Below are positions 26,778 through 37,969 of a stretch of DNA of 64,000 nucleotides, one piece after another. Both the position numbers and the translations under genes were made by a program. The stretch is taken from the NCBI RefSeq assembly GCF_001894865.1, contig NZ_BCXA01000015.1:1-64000 (forward strand), read 5' to 3'. The notes under the pieces were generated by a model, which was not told the origin of the DNA, did no database searches, and saw nothing but the letters and a program-made list of their open reading frames with translations. Source of the DNA: Rhodococcus maanshanensis NBRC 100610 (GTDB lineage Bacteria > Actinomycetota > Actinomycetes > Mycobacteriales > Mycobacteriaceae). Position 1 is the first letter of the stretch. Each line of letters begins with the position of its first letter.

Positions 26778-27576
26778 CTATTTCCCAGGTGCATTGCTGG
26801 CCGGAAAGCGGGCCGTCGTCACCGGCGGCGCCGCCGGTATCGGCGCCGCGATCGCGCGCAGCTTCGCCGCCCACGGCGCGCACGTCCTCGTCGCCGACGT
26901 CGACCCGGTCTCGGAGCTCGACTTCGACCGCGCCGCAGGCGGTGTTGTCGATGCGATCGAAACCGATGTCCGTGGACCGCACGTCCACCCCGCGCTCCTC
27001 GAACACCGCCCCGACGTCCTGGTCAACAACGTCGGGCATTTCCTTCGCGCGTCGCAGCCCTTCGCCGCAGACGATCCCGCCCAGTGGTTCGAACTGCACG
27101 AGGCGAACCTCGGTCACGTGCTGCGCCTGACGCATGCCCTGCTTCCTGCAATGACCGAACGCGGCGGCGGATCGATCGTCAACCTCACCACGGTCGAGGC
27201 GCACCGAGCCATCCCCGGCCACACCGTCTATTCCGCCTACAAGGCCGCGCTGATGCAGTTCACCCGCTCGCTCGCCGCCGAGGTCGGGCCACGGGGCATC
27301 CGGGTCAATGCGATCGCCCCGGATCTCATCGAAACGGTCCAGGTGCCCTACGCCGAACTCGTACCCGCCGAGGACCTTCCGCTGTGGCCCGCCTGGTCAC
27401 CCCTCGGCGGACCGGGTCAGCCCGAGGACGTGGCAGGCGCCGCCCTGTTCCTCGCCTCCGATCTCGCCCGTTACGTCACCGGTGGCACCCTCCACGTCGA
27501 CGGCGGCACCCACTGCTCCGGCGGCTGGGTGCCTCGCGCGACCGGTGGTTGGACCAACCGCCCCCGCAATCCCTGA
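26761..27576 (+). CDS. SDR-family oxidoreductase
   Basis: This 271-aa short-chain dehydrogenase/reductase has the NAD(P)-binding TGGAAGIG at residues ~21-28. It also has DVDP after strand 2 (an acidic residue favouring NAD), NNVGH, and the catalytic pair in TVYSAYKAAL. The C-terminal TGGTLHVDGGTHCSGGW is typical of classical SDRs. The substrate is unknown. ATG 26761 lies in the loop of a strong inverted repeat and has no ribosome binding site. TTG 26794, preceded by CCCAGGT, would give a protein starting just before AGKRAVVTGG and is a real alternative. The next gene follows after 66 nt. Confidence 0.85.
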   Translation: MSHRAAYFPGALLAGKRAVVTGGAAGIGAAIARSFAAHGAHVLVADVDPVSELDFDRAAGGVVDAIETDVRGPHVHPALLEHRPDVLVNNVGHFLRASQPFAADDPAQWFELHEANLGHVLRLTHALLPAMTERGGGSIVNLTTVEAHRAIPGHTVYSAYKAALMQFTRSLAAEVGPRGIRVNAIAPDLIETVQVPYAELVPAEDLPLWPAWSPLGGPGQPEDVAGAALFLASDLARYVTGGTLHVDGGTHCSGGWVPRATGGWTNRPRNP

Positions 27577-27642
27577 CGGTCCGTCGGATTCCCCAGATGC
27601 CGGACCACCTTCCCCAGGTTCATATTCGAAAGGTTCACTGCT

Positions 27643-28557
27643 GTGAAGATCCTCGTAGTCGGAGGCACCGGAATGATCGGTGCCCATGCCGCCCTCCACT
27701 TGCGTGACCAGGGCAACGACGTCACGCTTGCGGCCCGAGGCGCGATTCCGGATGAATCGCCGGTGGCCGGCTTCCCCGTACTGGTCGGCGACTACACCGT
27801 TCCGTCCTTCACCGCCGAGCAATTGGCCGGGTTCGACGGAATCGTGTTCGCCGCCGGTCAGGACGTGCGACACAAGGACCCCGACGTCGACGAGGGGCCG
27901 TTCTGGGAGAGGACGCAGAGCGTTGGCGTCCCACGATTCGCGGCGCTCGCCAAGCAGGCAGGCGTTCCGCGCTTCGTCCAGGTCGGAAGCTACTACCACC
28001 ACCTTCTCCCCGACCTGGCCGAGGACAACCCGTACGTGGCGGCCCGGCGCGCTGCCGACGAGGGTGCCCGCGCCCTCGCCGACGAGACGTTCAACGTCTG
28101 CACGCTGAACCCCCCGTCGATCATCGGCGCCGTCCCCGGTGCGTCCGCTACTCGATATCGCCGGATGATCTCGTGGGCGTCCGGTGACGAGCCCGACGTT
28201 CCCGACTTCGCTCCCGCGGGTGGCACGAACTACATGTCTGTCCGCTCATTGGCGGAGGCGATCTGGGGTGCCCTGCAGAACGCGGAGCCGGGAGCCGCGT
28301 ATCTCGTTGGCGACCAGAACCTCTCGTTCCGTGAGTTCTTCCAGATGCTCGTCGATGCCGCCGGTGGAGATCGGGTCGTGGACGAGTGCGACGAGGAGCA
28401 CCCGCTGCTACCGGATGCGTTCATCGTCCAGGGTCGCGGAAACAGGCTGTCCTACGAGCCGACGCCTGCGGACGTGTCCACGCTCGGTTACACCCGCAAC
28501 GACTGCGCGCGTGCGGCCGAACAACTGGTCCGGGTGGTGCGAGCCGCATCGCGTTAG
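27643..28557 (+). CDS. NAD(P)-binding epimerase/dehydratase-like protein (extended SDR)
   Basis: The 304-aa protein is an atypical extended SDR with an N-terminal Rossmann motif (ILVVGGTGMIGAHAA). A VGSYYHHLLPD segment carries the Tyr, and NYMSVRSLAEAI is a typical substrate-domain sequence. The catalytic YxxxK is not clean (YVAARR in place of YxxxK), so it may act in an unusual way or only bind the cofactor. Translation starts at GTG 27643 with AAAGG upstream. It is probably co-transcribed with the SDR gene before it and is followed by a strong terminator hairpin. Confidence 0.8.
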   Translation: MKILVVGGTGMIGAHAALHLRDQGNDVTLAARGAIPDESPVAGFPVLVGDYTVPSFTAEQLAGFDGIVFAAGQDVRHKDPDVDEGPFWERTQSVGVPRFAALAKQAGVPRFVQVGSYYHHLLPDLAEDNPYVAARRAADEGARALADETFNVCTLNPPSIIGAVPGASATRYRRMISWASGDEPDVPDFAPAGGTNYMSVRSLAEAIWGALQNAEPGAAYLVGDQNLSFREFFQMLVDAAGGDRVVDECDEEHPLLPDAFIVQGRGNRLSYEPTPADVSTLGYTRNDCARAAEQLVRVVRAASR

Positions 28558-28571
28558 CCACTCGAAAGCAC

Positions 28572-28616
28572 CGGGCCCCCGGCCTGGCGAACTCAGTTCG
28601 CCGGGCCGGGGGCCCG
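28572..28616. terminator. Strong hairpin between convergent genes
   Basis: CGGGCCCCCGGCC (28572-28584) pairs with GGCCGGGGGCCCG (28604-28616), continuing as GGCGAAC/GTTCGCC around a TCA loop with one mismatch. ATTTCGTT follows on the + strand. It ends the epimerase transcript and may act on both strands. Confidence 0.85.
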
Positions 28617-28641
28617 ATTTCGTTGTGCGGGGGCAAGGGCA

Positions 28642-28953
28642 TCATCGGGACAACAGGGCGGCCACGCCCGCCGACAAGGCCCCAAGCGCGACCACACCCG
28701 CGCCCGCCGTCACCGGGTGGCCGTTGGCGGTCGTTCTTCCCCCGCGCAGCAGGCGTGCCCGCAGGTGGCCGATCACCGCCAGCCCCAGCATTATGCTCGC
28801 CGCAAGCAACCAGGGGAGTGCCGCGGCGCTCCATCCCCGCTGCACGACCTGGTTGACGAAGAGCGCGGAAGCCGCCAGCGCGGACAGCGCGGTTCGACGC
28901 CAGGCGAGCGACGTGCGTTCGACCTGAAGACCGGGGTCTCGCGCCGGTGCCAT
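28642..28953 (-). CDS. DUF202-family membrane protein
   Basis: This ~103-aa protein has a DUF202 core: RTSLAWRRTALSALAASALF at the N-terminus followed by three hydrophobic helices and a short loop with LRARLLRGG. The family occurs as small inner-membrane proteins of unknown function; related domains sit in vacuolar transport chaperones. ATG 28953 lies just past the upstream gene's stop; GTG 28957-28959 overlaps that stop (GTGA) and is an equally good coupled start, adding two residues. Together with its upstream partner it forms a two-gene unit, possibly a heteromeric membrane complex. Confidence 0.8.
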   Translation of the reverse strand: MAPARDPGLQVERTSLAWRRTALSALAASALFVNQVVQRGWSAAALPWLLAASIMLGLAVIGHLRARLLRGGRTTANGHPVTAGAGVVALGALSAGVAALLSR

Positions 28954-28955
28954 GG

Positions 28956-29309
28956 TCACGAGAGGATCAGCGCAGCGCTGGTGAGCACGGCGATGGTGCC
29001 GGCACCCACCGCCAGGATCGGAACCAACGTGGAGCTCGGCAGCGGCTCATCCCGCCGCATCGCGCGTTGCACAGCACGCCACTGGAAGTACGCGCCACTC
29101 GCGAGGATGATCGAAAGGATCACGCACGCAAGGACAACGGCCGATCGAGTGCCCTGCATTCGAAACGGCGAAACCAACTGGTGAACAGCGACCGCCCCGG
29201 CGAGGAGGCACAGCGCGGTGCGTATCCACGCCAGGAACGTCCGCTCGTTGGCGAGGGTGAAGCGATAGTCCGGCTCACTCTCCGCCGCACTGTCTTTCGC
29301 CTCATCCAT
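28956..29309 (-). CDS. DUF202-family membrane protein (YidH-like)
   Basis: The 117-aa protein begins with an acidic ~15-residue segment and then the DUF202 signature FTLANERTFLAWIRTALCLLAG. Three membrane segments are predicted (VAVHQL region, VVLACVILSIILASGAYF, and VGAGTIAVLTSAALIL). It is longer at the N-terminus than its downstream partner. The stop overlaps the partner's start region, so the two are co-translated. In Escherichia coli a yidH/yidG pair has the same arrangement of two adjacent DUF202 genes; the function there is also not well defined. The start is ATG 29309. Confidence 0.83.
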   Translation of the reverse strand: MDEAKDSAAESEPDYRFTLANERTFLAWIRTALCLLAGAVAVHQLVSPFRMQGTRSAVVLACVILSIILASGAYFQWRAVQRAMRRDEPLPSSTLVPILAVGAGTIAVLTSAALILS

Positions 29310-29357
29310 CGCGAGTGGTCCTCTCCCTCATCCGCCCGTGCTCGGTGTCACCGGGCG

Positions 29358-30566
<1,209 letters not shown>

Positions 30567-30608
30567 TCACGTGATCGGTGGACGGCTTTCTGGAATCGAC
30601 GGCCGGTG

Positions 30609-32795
30609 TCACTTTCCGGGCTCGGGGTCTCGGGGGAGACCGAGGAGTCGCTCGCCGATGATGTTCAGCTGCACATTGGTGGTGCCGCCCGCGATGGACA
30701 GATTCTGTGAGCTCAGGAACATCCGCGTCGCGGACCGGCCCTGGTCGCCGAGCAGGGCGCGTGGGCCTGCCCAGTCCATCGCGACCTCCCACACCTGCTG
30801 GATGTGCTCGACGCCGAGCAGTTTCGCGATGGACGATTCGGCCCCGGGCTGCCCCCCGGCCAGGGAGCGCAGGGTGGTGCGCAGCCCGAGCAGGCCACCG
30901 GACTGCGCGTCGCACAGCACCTTCCCCAGCACGGTCAGCTGCTCATAGTCCAGGCAGCTCGGGAGCTCGGCGGCCAGGTCGAGCAGCGCCTCACCGCCGG
31001 AACCGAGGGAGGAGTCGTTCGACAGCGAGACCCGCTCGTTCGCGAGGGTGGTGCGGGCCAGCTTCCAGCCGTCGCCGGGCTCGCCGACCAGGCACTCGTC
31101 CGGGACGAAGACGTCGTCGAAGAACACCTCGTTGAACAGCGCCTCGCCGGTGATCTCGCGCAGCGGTCGGATGTCGAGGCCGCTGCCCGGGATGTCGATG
31201 AGGAAGTAGGACAGGCCCTTGTGCTTGGGGACGTCGGCGTCGGTGCGGGCCAGGCAGATGCCCCAATCCGCGGTGCGGGCCATCGACGTCCATACCTTCT
31301 GGCCGTTGAGCTTCCAGCCGCCCTCGACCTTGGTGGCCTTGGTGGACAGGCCCGCCAGGTCCGAGCCGGCGCCGGGTTCGGAGAACAACTGACACCACAC
31401 GATGTCCCCGCGCAGCGACGGTGGCACGAAACGCTGCAGCTGCTCGTCGCTGCCGTGCGCGATGAGGGTGGGGATCACCCAGTTGCCGATGATCATGTCG
31501 TGCGGGGTGACCTGTGTCGCCCGCAGTTCCTGCGCGATGACGAGCTGGGTGACCGCGTCGGCGCCCTTGCCCCACGGCGCGGGCAGGTGCGGCGCCGTGT
31601 AGCCCCTCTCGGCGAGATAGGCCTTGCGGGCATTCCCCTCGAGGTCGAGGGCGGGTGTCAGTTCGGCGCGGACCTCCGTGCGGACCTGCTCCGCCTCCGG
31701 CGGTAGCTCGACGCTGAGCACCCGGCGCACACCGTCCAGGGTCAGTTGCGCGACGCGGCGCCGCCAGGATGCGGTGGAGCCGAGCAGGATCCGCAGCGAC
31801 TGGGCGCGGCGCAGGTATAGGTGCGCGTCGTGTTCCCACGTGTAGCCGATGCCGCCGAGGATCTGGATGCAGTCCTTGGTGACTTGGAACGCCGCCTCGG
31901 GTGCGACCGCCGCGGCGACCGCCGCGGCCAGCGAGGCTTCGGCCGCGTCGGTGTCCCCGCCGAGGGCGCGTGCGGCGTCCCATGCGGTGACGCGGGCCTG
32001 CTCGGCCTGGGCGAGCATGCGGGCGGCCTTGTGCTTGACGCCCTGGAACTGGCCGATCACCCGACCGAACTGCTGACGCACCCGCGCGTAGTCGGCGGCA
32101 GTCGTGGTGGCCCAGTCCGCGAGACCGGCTGCCTCGGCCGCGAACAGCGTCGCGGCGATGTCGCGGACGCGCCGCGAATCCAGCTCCAGCACATCGCCGT
32201 CGGCCAGTTCGAGGCCGTCGACGGTCACCTCGGCGTTGCGGCGCACCACATCGTGGCTGGGCAGTTCGGTGACCTCGAGGCGGTCGCGATCGACGAGGAC
32301 GAACGCGAGGTCGCCGGTGGTGTCGGTGGCGGCGAGCAGGAACAGATCGCCGACCTGGCCACCGAGGACATGGCTGGACGTGCCGGACAGGGTGGCCGTG
32401 CCGCCGCCCCGGGTGAGGCGAAGCCCACCTGGCTGAAGCGAGACGGCGCCGAACAGGCTGCCATCGGCCAGACCCTCGAGCTCGGACGCTCGACCCGCCT
32501 CGTTCAGTACCGCCGAGACGATCACGGTCGGCAGGAACGGGCCGGGCACCATCGCGCGGCCGAGTTCCTCTGCGACGATGGCGGTTTCGAGCAGCCCGTA
32601 GCCGGCGCCGCCGACCTCCTCGGGCAGGTGCAGGCCGAGCAGGCCGAGCTCGGCGAGCGAACCCCAGAAGGCGGGGCGGTTCTCGCTCTTGGCCTCGACG
32701 GCCTCACGGATCACGGTCGGGGTGGCGTGCCGGGCCGCCCAGCCGCGCACGGAATCGCGGAGTTCGCGGTCCTCGTCACTCATTCCAATGGTCAT
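30609..32795 (-). CDS. Fused two-domain acyl-CoA dehydrogenase (FadE34-like)
   Basis: The 728-aa protein has two acyl-CoA dehydrogenase domains in tandem. Residues ~1-340 form a first, degenerate domain (LHLPEEVGGAGYGLLETAIVAEELG; QILGGIGYTWEHDAHLY). Residues ~385-728 form a second domain with the FAD/substrate motifs WCQLFSEPGAGSDLAGL and KVWTSMA, ending LNIIGERLLGLPRDP. Steroid side-chain enzymes are usually alpha2beta2 heteromers of two subunits; FadE34 (ChsE3) of M. tuberculosis is a known natural fusion of ~710 aa, and this protein has that layout. It therefore probably oxidises a steroid side-chain CoA ester (for example C24), but the substrate is inference. ATG 32795 has GAGGAC upstream. 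Confidence 0.87.
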   Translation of the reverse strand: MTIGMSDEDRELRDSVRGWAARHATPTVIREAVEAKSENRPAFWGSLAELGLLGLHLPEEVGGAGYGLLETAIVAEELGRAMVPGPFLPTVIVSAVLNEAGRASELEGLADGSLFGAVSLQPGGLRLTRGGGTATLSGTSSHVLGGQVGDLFLLAATDTTGDLAFVLVDRDRLEVTELPSHDVVRRNAEVTVDGLELADGDVLELDSRRVRDIAATLFAAEAAGLADWATTTAADYARVRQQFGRVIGQFQGVKHKAARMLAQAEQARVTAWDAARALGGDTDAAEASLAAAVAAAVAPEAAFQVTKDCIQILGGIGYTWEHDAHLYLRRAQSLRILLGSTASWRRRVAQLTLDGVRRVLSVELPPEAEQVRTEVRAELTPALDLEGNARKAYLAERGYTAPHLPAPWGKGADAVTQLVIAQELRATQVTPHDMIIGNWVIPTLIAHGSDEQLQRFVPPSLRGDIVWCQLFSEPGAGSDLAGLSTKATKVEGGWKLNGQKVWTSMARTADWGICLARTDADVPKHKGLSYFLIDIPGSGLDIRPLREITGEALFNEVFFDDVFVPDECLVGEPGDGWKLARTTLANERVSLSNDSSLGSGGEALLDLAAELPSCLDYEQLTVLGKVLCDAQSGGLLGLRTTLRSLAGGQPGAESSIAKLLGVEHIQQVWEVAMDWAGPRALLGDQGRSATRMFLSSQNLSIAGGTTNVQLNIIGERLLGLPRDPEPGK

Positions 32796-32823
32796 GGATT
32801 GTCCTCGGTACTAGTAGGGAGAG

Positions 32824-32893
32824 AGGCGCTTCGCGCCCGTGCGTGGTTGGTGAGTGTCAGGACTCGCCAACCGCGCACGGGCGCCGCAGGCGC

Positions 32894-32895
<2 letters not shown>
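32824..32895. repeat. Long imperfect hairpin repeat between thiolase and fused acyl-CoA dehydrogenase
   Basis: Paired segments are AGGCGC/GCGCCT (outer), GCGCCCGTGCG (32833-32843) with CGCACGGGCGC (32874-32884), GGTTGG/CCAACC and GAGT/ACTC, around a GTCAG loop. The outer arm overlaps the thiolase stop codon. The 21 bases at 32823-32843 occur again exactly, inverted, at 35911-35931, and related hairpins lie at 54,466 and 56,416. Confidence 0.75.
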
Positions 32896-35066
<2,171 letters not shown>

Positions 35067-35199
35067 GCGGGACTCCATGTTCAAGATCCGATGGATCATC
35101 GACAGAAGCCACTATCGGTGCGGCACACCGCCGATCATAGCCCGCCTGGCGCCGCGGCAGGGGTTCCGCAGCCGGAGCCACCCCATCGCGAGGGGCCGG

Positions 35200-35817
35200 C
35201 TACTTGATCGTGCCGCTGAGGTCCGCGAGCAGCAGGTCGCACGCGATACGCAGATCGGATTCGATCTCGGGGATCGACGCCCGCCCGTTGAGACTCGACT
35301 GGATCAGCCCGAACCACAGCGACACGACCAACCGGATGACCGTGGTGTCGCGGACGGACGGATCCTCGATCCCCGCGGCGTCGAGCAGCTGCGCGTCGAA
35401 GTGCTGGTCGATCTTGGCGACGTCGGGAATCGTGGCCGCGTTGGAGGTCGCCGCGGACTGGATCATCGCCGTCGCCAACATCGGCCTGCGCAGCAGCGCC
35501 CTGGTCGCACGCAGCAGGATCTCGTAGACCGCGTCCGCGGGCGAGCCGGTGCCCTTCGGCCGTCGCGTCAGACCGGCGCCCATCTGGTCGATCTGGTCGA
35601 CCATCACCGCGACGAACAGGTGGGTTTTCGACGGGAAGTAGCGGTAGAGGGTCCCGATGGCCACGCCTGCCGACTTGGCGACCTCGTGCATCTGGACGCG
35701 CTCGAGTTCCTTCTCCGAGGCCAACACGGCGGCCGCGTCCAGGATGCGGCCGTACCGCGCCCGTTGTTCGACCGAACTGGGTTCGGCCGCGTCGCGTGCC
35801 TCCGCAAGCCTGGGCAT
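35200..35817 (-). CDS. TetR-family regulator (KstR-like HTH)
   Basis: This 205-aa repressor has an N-terminal HTH at residues ~20-70 with VQMHEVAKSAGVAIGTLYRYFPSKTHLFVAV. That strongly resembles the HTH of KstR, the cholesterol regulator of mycobacteria and rhodococci (VGTLYRYFPSK), but the rest of the protein differs, so I do not call it KstR. The ligand domain (residues ~75-205) would bind a CoA ester or steroid intermediate. It is divergent from the VLCAD-type gene at 36,007 across a spacer with three inverted repeats, and upstream of the GNAT and thiolase genes. It is therefore the likely local regulator of the side-chain genes. Confidence 0.87.
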   Translation of the reverse strand: MPRLAEARDAAEPSSVEQRARYGRILDAAAVLASEKELERVQMHEVAKSAGVAIGTLYRYFPSKTHLFVAVMVDQIDQMGAGLTRRPKGTGSPADAVYEILLRATRALLRRPMLATAMIQSAATSNAATIPDVAKIDQHFDAQLLDAAGIEDPSVRDTTVIRLVVSLWFGLIQSSLNGRASIPEIESDLRIACDLLLADLSGTIK

Positions 35818-35845
35818 GTCTCCCCCGCCTTCTTTCCACAATGGT

Positions 35846-35879
35846 TCCCCGCAGGATAGATCCTGACATCCTGCGGGGA
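35846..35879. promoter_or_regulatory. 12-bp inverted repeat upstream of the TetR gene
   Basis: TCCCCGCAGGAT (35846-35857) and ATCCTGCGGGGA (35868-35879) are perfect arms around 10 nt, 29 nt upstream of the tetR ATG. It could be the TetR operator or a hairpin in the 5' leader. It does not match the published KstR consensus of AAC and GTT half-sites. Confidence 0.5.
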
Positions 35880-35910
35880 CCACTGCCGCAATCTTCCGCT
35901 CAGTGGGACA

Positions 35911-35984
35911 CGCACGGGCGCGAAGCGCCTCTTTTGGGTTCCCAAACCGGTGCCGCCGGAGGATACTCGCCAGTAACAACTGGC
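35911..35984. promoter_or_regulatory. Promoter-region palindromes and repeat half-copy upstream of the VLCAD-type gene
   Basis: Bases 35911-35931 are an exact inverted copy of one hairpin arm at 32823-32843. TTTGGGTTCCCAAA (35933-35946) and GCCAGT-AACA-ACTGGC (35969-35984) are further perfect dyads, the last 22 nt before the ATG at 36007. Their position suits repressor binding by the divergent TetR protein, but no binding site can be proven by eye. Confidence 0.45.
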
Positions 35985-36006
35985 ACGTCCTTCCGGGAGG
36001 CGGATC

Positions 36007-37950
36007 ATGGTTGCAGCGGCCCAGGTCACCGAGGAGCAGGCGAGAGCGGTCGCCGAGGAAGCCAGGGAGAGCGGGTGGGACAAGCCCTCGTTCGCGAAGG
36101 AACTCTTCCTCGGGCGGCTGCGACTCGACCTCGTGCACCCCTTCCCCCAGCCGCCGCCCTCGGAGGCGGCCAAGACCGACCGGTTCCTCGCCGAGCTCGA
36201 GAAGTACTGCGACACCCTCGACGGGACGGTGATCGAGAGGGAGTCCCGGATCCCCGACGACTACGTCAAGGGGTTCGCCGAGCTCGGCTGCTTCGGCCTC
36301 AAGGTCGCCGAGGAGTACGGCGGGCTCGGGCTGTCGCAGGTCGCCTACAACCGGGCCCTGATGCTCGCCGCCTCCGTGAACCCGAGCATCGGCGCGCTCC
36401 TGTCGGCGCATCAGTCCATCGGGGTGCCGGAGCCGCTCAAGCTCGCGGGCACCCCGGAGCAGAAGCGGGAGTTCCTGCCCCGCTGCGCGAAGGGCGCGGT
36501 ATCCGCGTTCCTGCTCACCGAGCCCGACGTCGGATCGGACCCGGCCAGGATGGCCTCCACCGCGACCCCGACCGAGGACGGCTCCGCCTATGTGCTCGAC
36601 GGCGTCAAGCTGTGGACCACCAACGGCGTGGTCGCCGAGCTGCTCGTGGTGATGGCGCGGGTGCCCCGCAGCGAGGGCCACCGCGGTGGGATCACAGCGT
36701 TTGTTGTCGAGGCGGATTCGCCCGGCATCACCGTCGAGCGACGCAATGCGTTCATGGGCCTGCGCGGGATCGAGAACGGCGTCACCCGGCTGCACCAGGT
36801 GCGTGTGCCGGCCGCGAATCTGATCGGGCGCGAGGGCGACGGTCTCAAGATCGCGCTGACCACCCTCAACGCCGGCAGGCTCGCCCTCCCCGCGATGTGC
36901 GCGGGCGCGGGCAAGTGGTCGCTGCTCATCGCGCGCCAGTGGTCCGCGGAGCGGGTGCAGTGGGGCCGACAGGTCGGCAAGCACGGGGCGGTCGCCGCCA
37001 AGCTCTCGTTCATCGCCGCCACCACGTTCGCGCTCGAGGCGGTGCTGGAGCTGTCCGGGCAGATGGCCGACGAGGGCCGCAACGACATCCGGATCGAGGC
37101 CGCGCTCGCCAAGCTGTGGTCGAGCGAGATGGCCTGCCTGATCGCGGACGAGCTGATCCAGATCCGCGGCGGTCGGGGCTACGAGACCGCCGAGTCGCTG
37201 GCCGCAAGGGGAGAGCGGGCGGTGCCCGCCGAGCAGCAGCTCCGCGACCTGCGGATCAACCGGATCTTCGAGGGATCGAGCGAGATCATGCGGCTACTGG
37301 TTGCCCGCGAGGCCGTCGACGCCCACCTCGCCGCGGCCGGCGACCTCGCCGACCCGAAGGCGGACCTGCAGCACAAGGCGAAGGCGGCGCTCGGCGCCAG
37401 CGGCTTCTACGCCAAATGGCTGCCGCACCTGGTCTCCGGGAAGGGGCAGCTCCCCACGTCGTACGGCGAATTCGGCTGTAATGCAACGCATCTGCGCTTC
37501 GTCGAGCGCAATGCCCGCAAGCTGGCCCGGTCCACCTTCTACGGCATGGCCCGCTGGCAGGCCGGGATGGAGAAGCACCAGGCGTTCCTCGGCCGGGTCG
37601 TGGACATCGGCGCGGAACTGTTCGCAATGTCGGCGAGCTGCGTGCGCGCCGAGATGCTGCGCGCTCAGGACCCGAGCCAGGGCGACGCGGCCTACGAGCT
37701 GGCCGACGCGTTCTGTCAGCAGTCCCGGATCCGGGTCGATCGGCTGTTCGCGGCCCTGTGGGACAACACCGACGAGGTGGACCACCGGCTCGCCGACGGC
37801 ATCCTGGACGGCCGGTACACCTGGCTGGAGGCAGGCGTGACCGACCAGAGCGAGGGCACCGGCCCGTGGATCTCGCAGTGGTCGCCTGGCGCGTCCACCG
37901 AGGAGAACGTCGCGCGCAGATTCCTACCGCCGACGCGAAGCGGAGGCTAG
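36007..37950 (+). CDS. VLCAD/ACAD9-type acyl-CoA dehydrogenase
   Basis: This 647-aa FAD enzyme catalyses alpha,beta-dehydrogenation of an acyl-CoA. The first ~420 residues are the acyl-CoA dehydrogenase fold: LKVAEEYGGLGLSQVAYNRAL, the substrate/FAD motif AFLLTEPDVGSDPARM, LWTTNG, GLRGIENG, and the C-terminal catalytic Glu in RIFEGSSEIMRLL. The remaining ~220 residues form the extra helical domain found in very-long-chain and ACAD9-like enzymes, which accounts for the length. ATG 36007 has GGGAGG upstream. It is transcribed away from the TetR gene and converges on an hsaA-like gene 20 nt downstream. Substrate length is unknown; in this setting a long acyl or steroid side-chain CoA is likely. 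Confidence 0.9.
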   Translation: MVAAAQVTEEQARAVAEEARESGWDKPSFAKELFLGRLRLDLVHPFPQPPPSEAAKTDRFLAELEKYCDTLDGTVIERESRIPDDYVKGFAELGCFGLKVAEEYGGLGLSQVAYNRALMLAASVNPSIGALLSAHQSIGVPEPLKLAGTPEQKREFLPRCAKGAVSAFLLTEPDVGSDPARMASTATPTEDGSAYVLDGVKLWTTNGVVAELLVVMARVPRSEGHRGGITAFVVEADSPGITVERRNAFMGLRGIENGVTRLHQVRVPAANLIGREGDGLKIALTTLNAGRLALPAMCAGAGKWSLLIARQWSAERVQWGRQVGKHGAVAAKLSFIAATTFALEAVLELSGQMADEGRNDIRIEAALAKLWSSEMACLIADELIQIRGGRGYETAESLAARGERAVPAEQQLRDLRINRIFEGSSEIMRLLVAREAVDAHLAAAGDLADPKADLQHKAKAALGASGFYAKWLPHLVSGKGQLPTSYGEFGCNATHLRFVERNARKLARSTFYGMARWQAGMEKHQAFLGRVVDIGAELFAMSASCVRAEMLRAQDPSQGDAAYELADAFCQQSRIRVDRLFAALWDNTDEVDHRLADGILDGRYTWLEAGVTDQSEGTGPWISQWSPGASTEENVARRFLPPTRSGG

Positions 37951-37969
37951 TCGACGCCGAGCGGCGGGG

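Noticed and set aside
35200-35817. Assigning this TetR protein as KstR
   Set aside because: The HTH is alike (GTLYRYFPSK) but the N-terminus and ligand domain differ from what I recall of KstR, and no KstR-type operator is visible near it.
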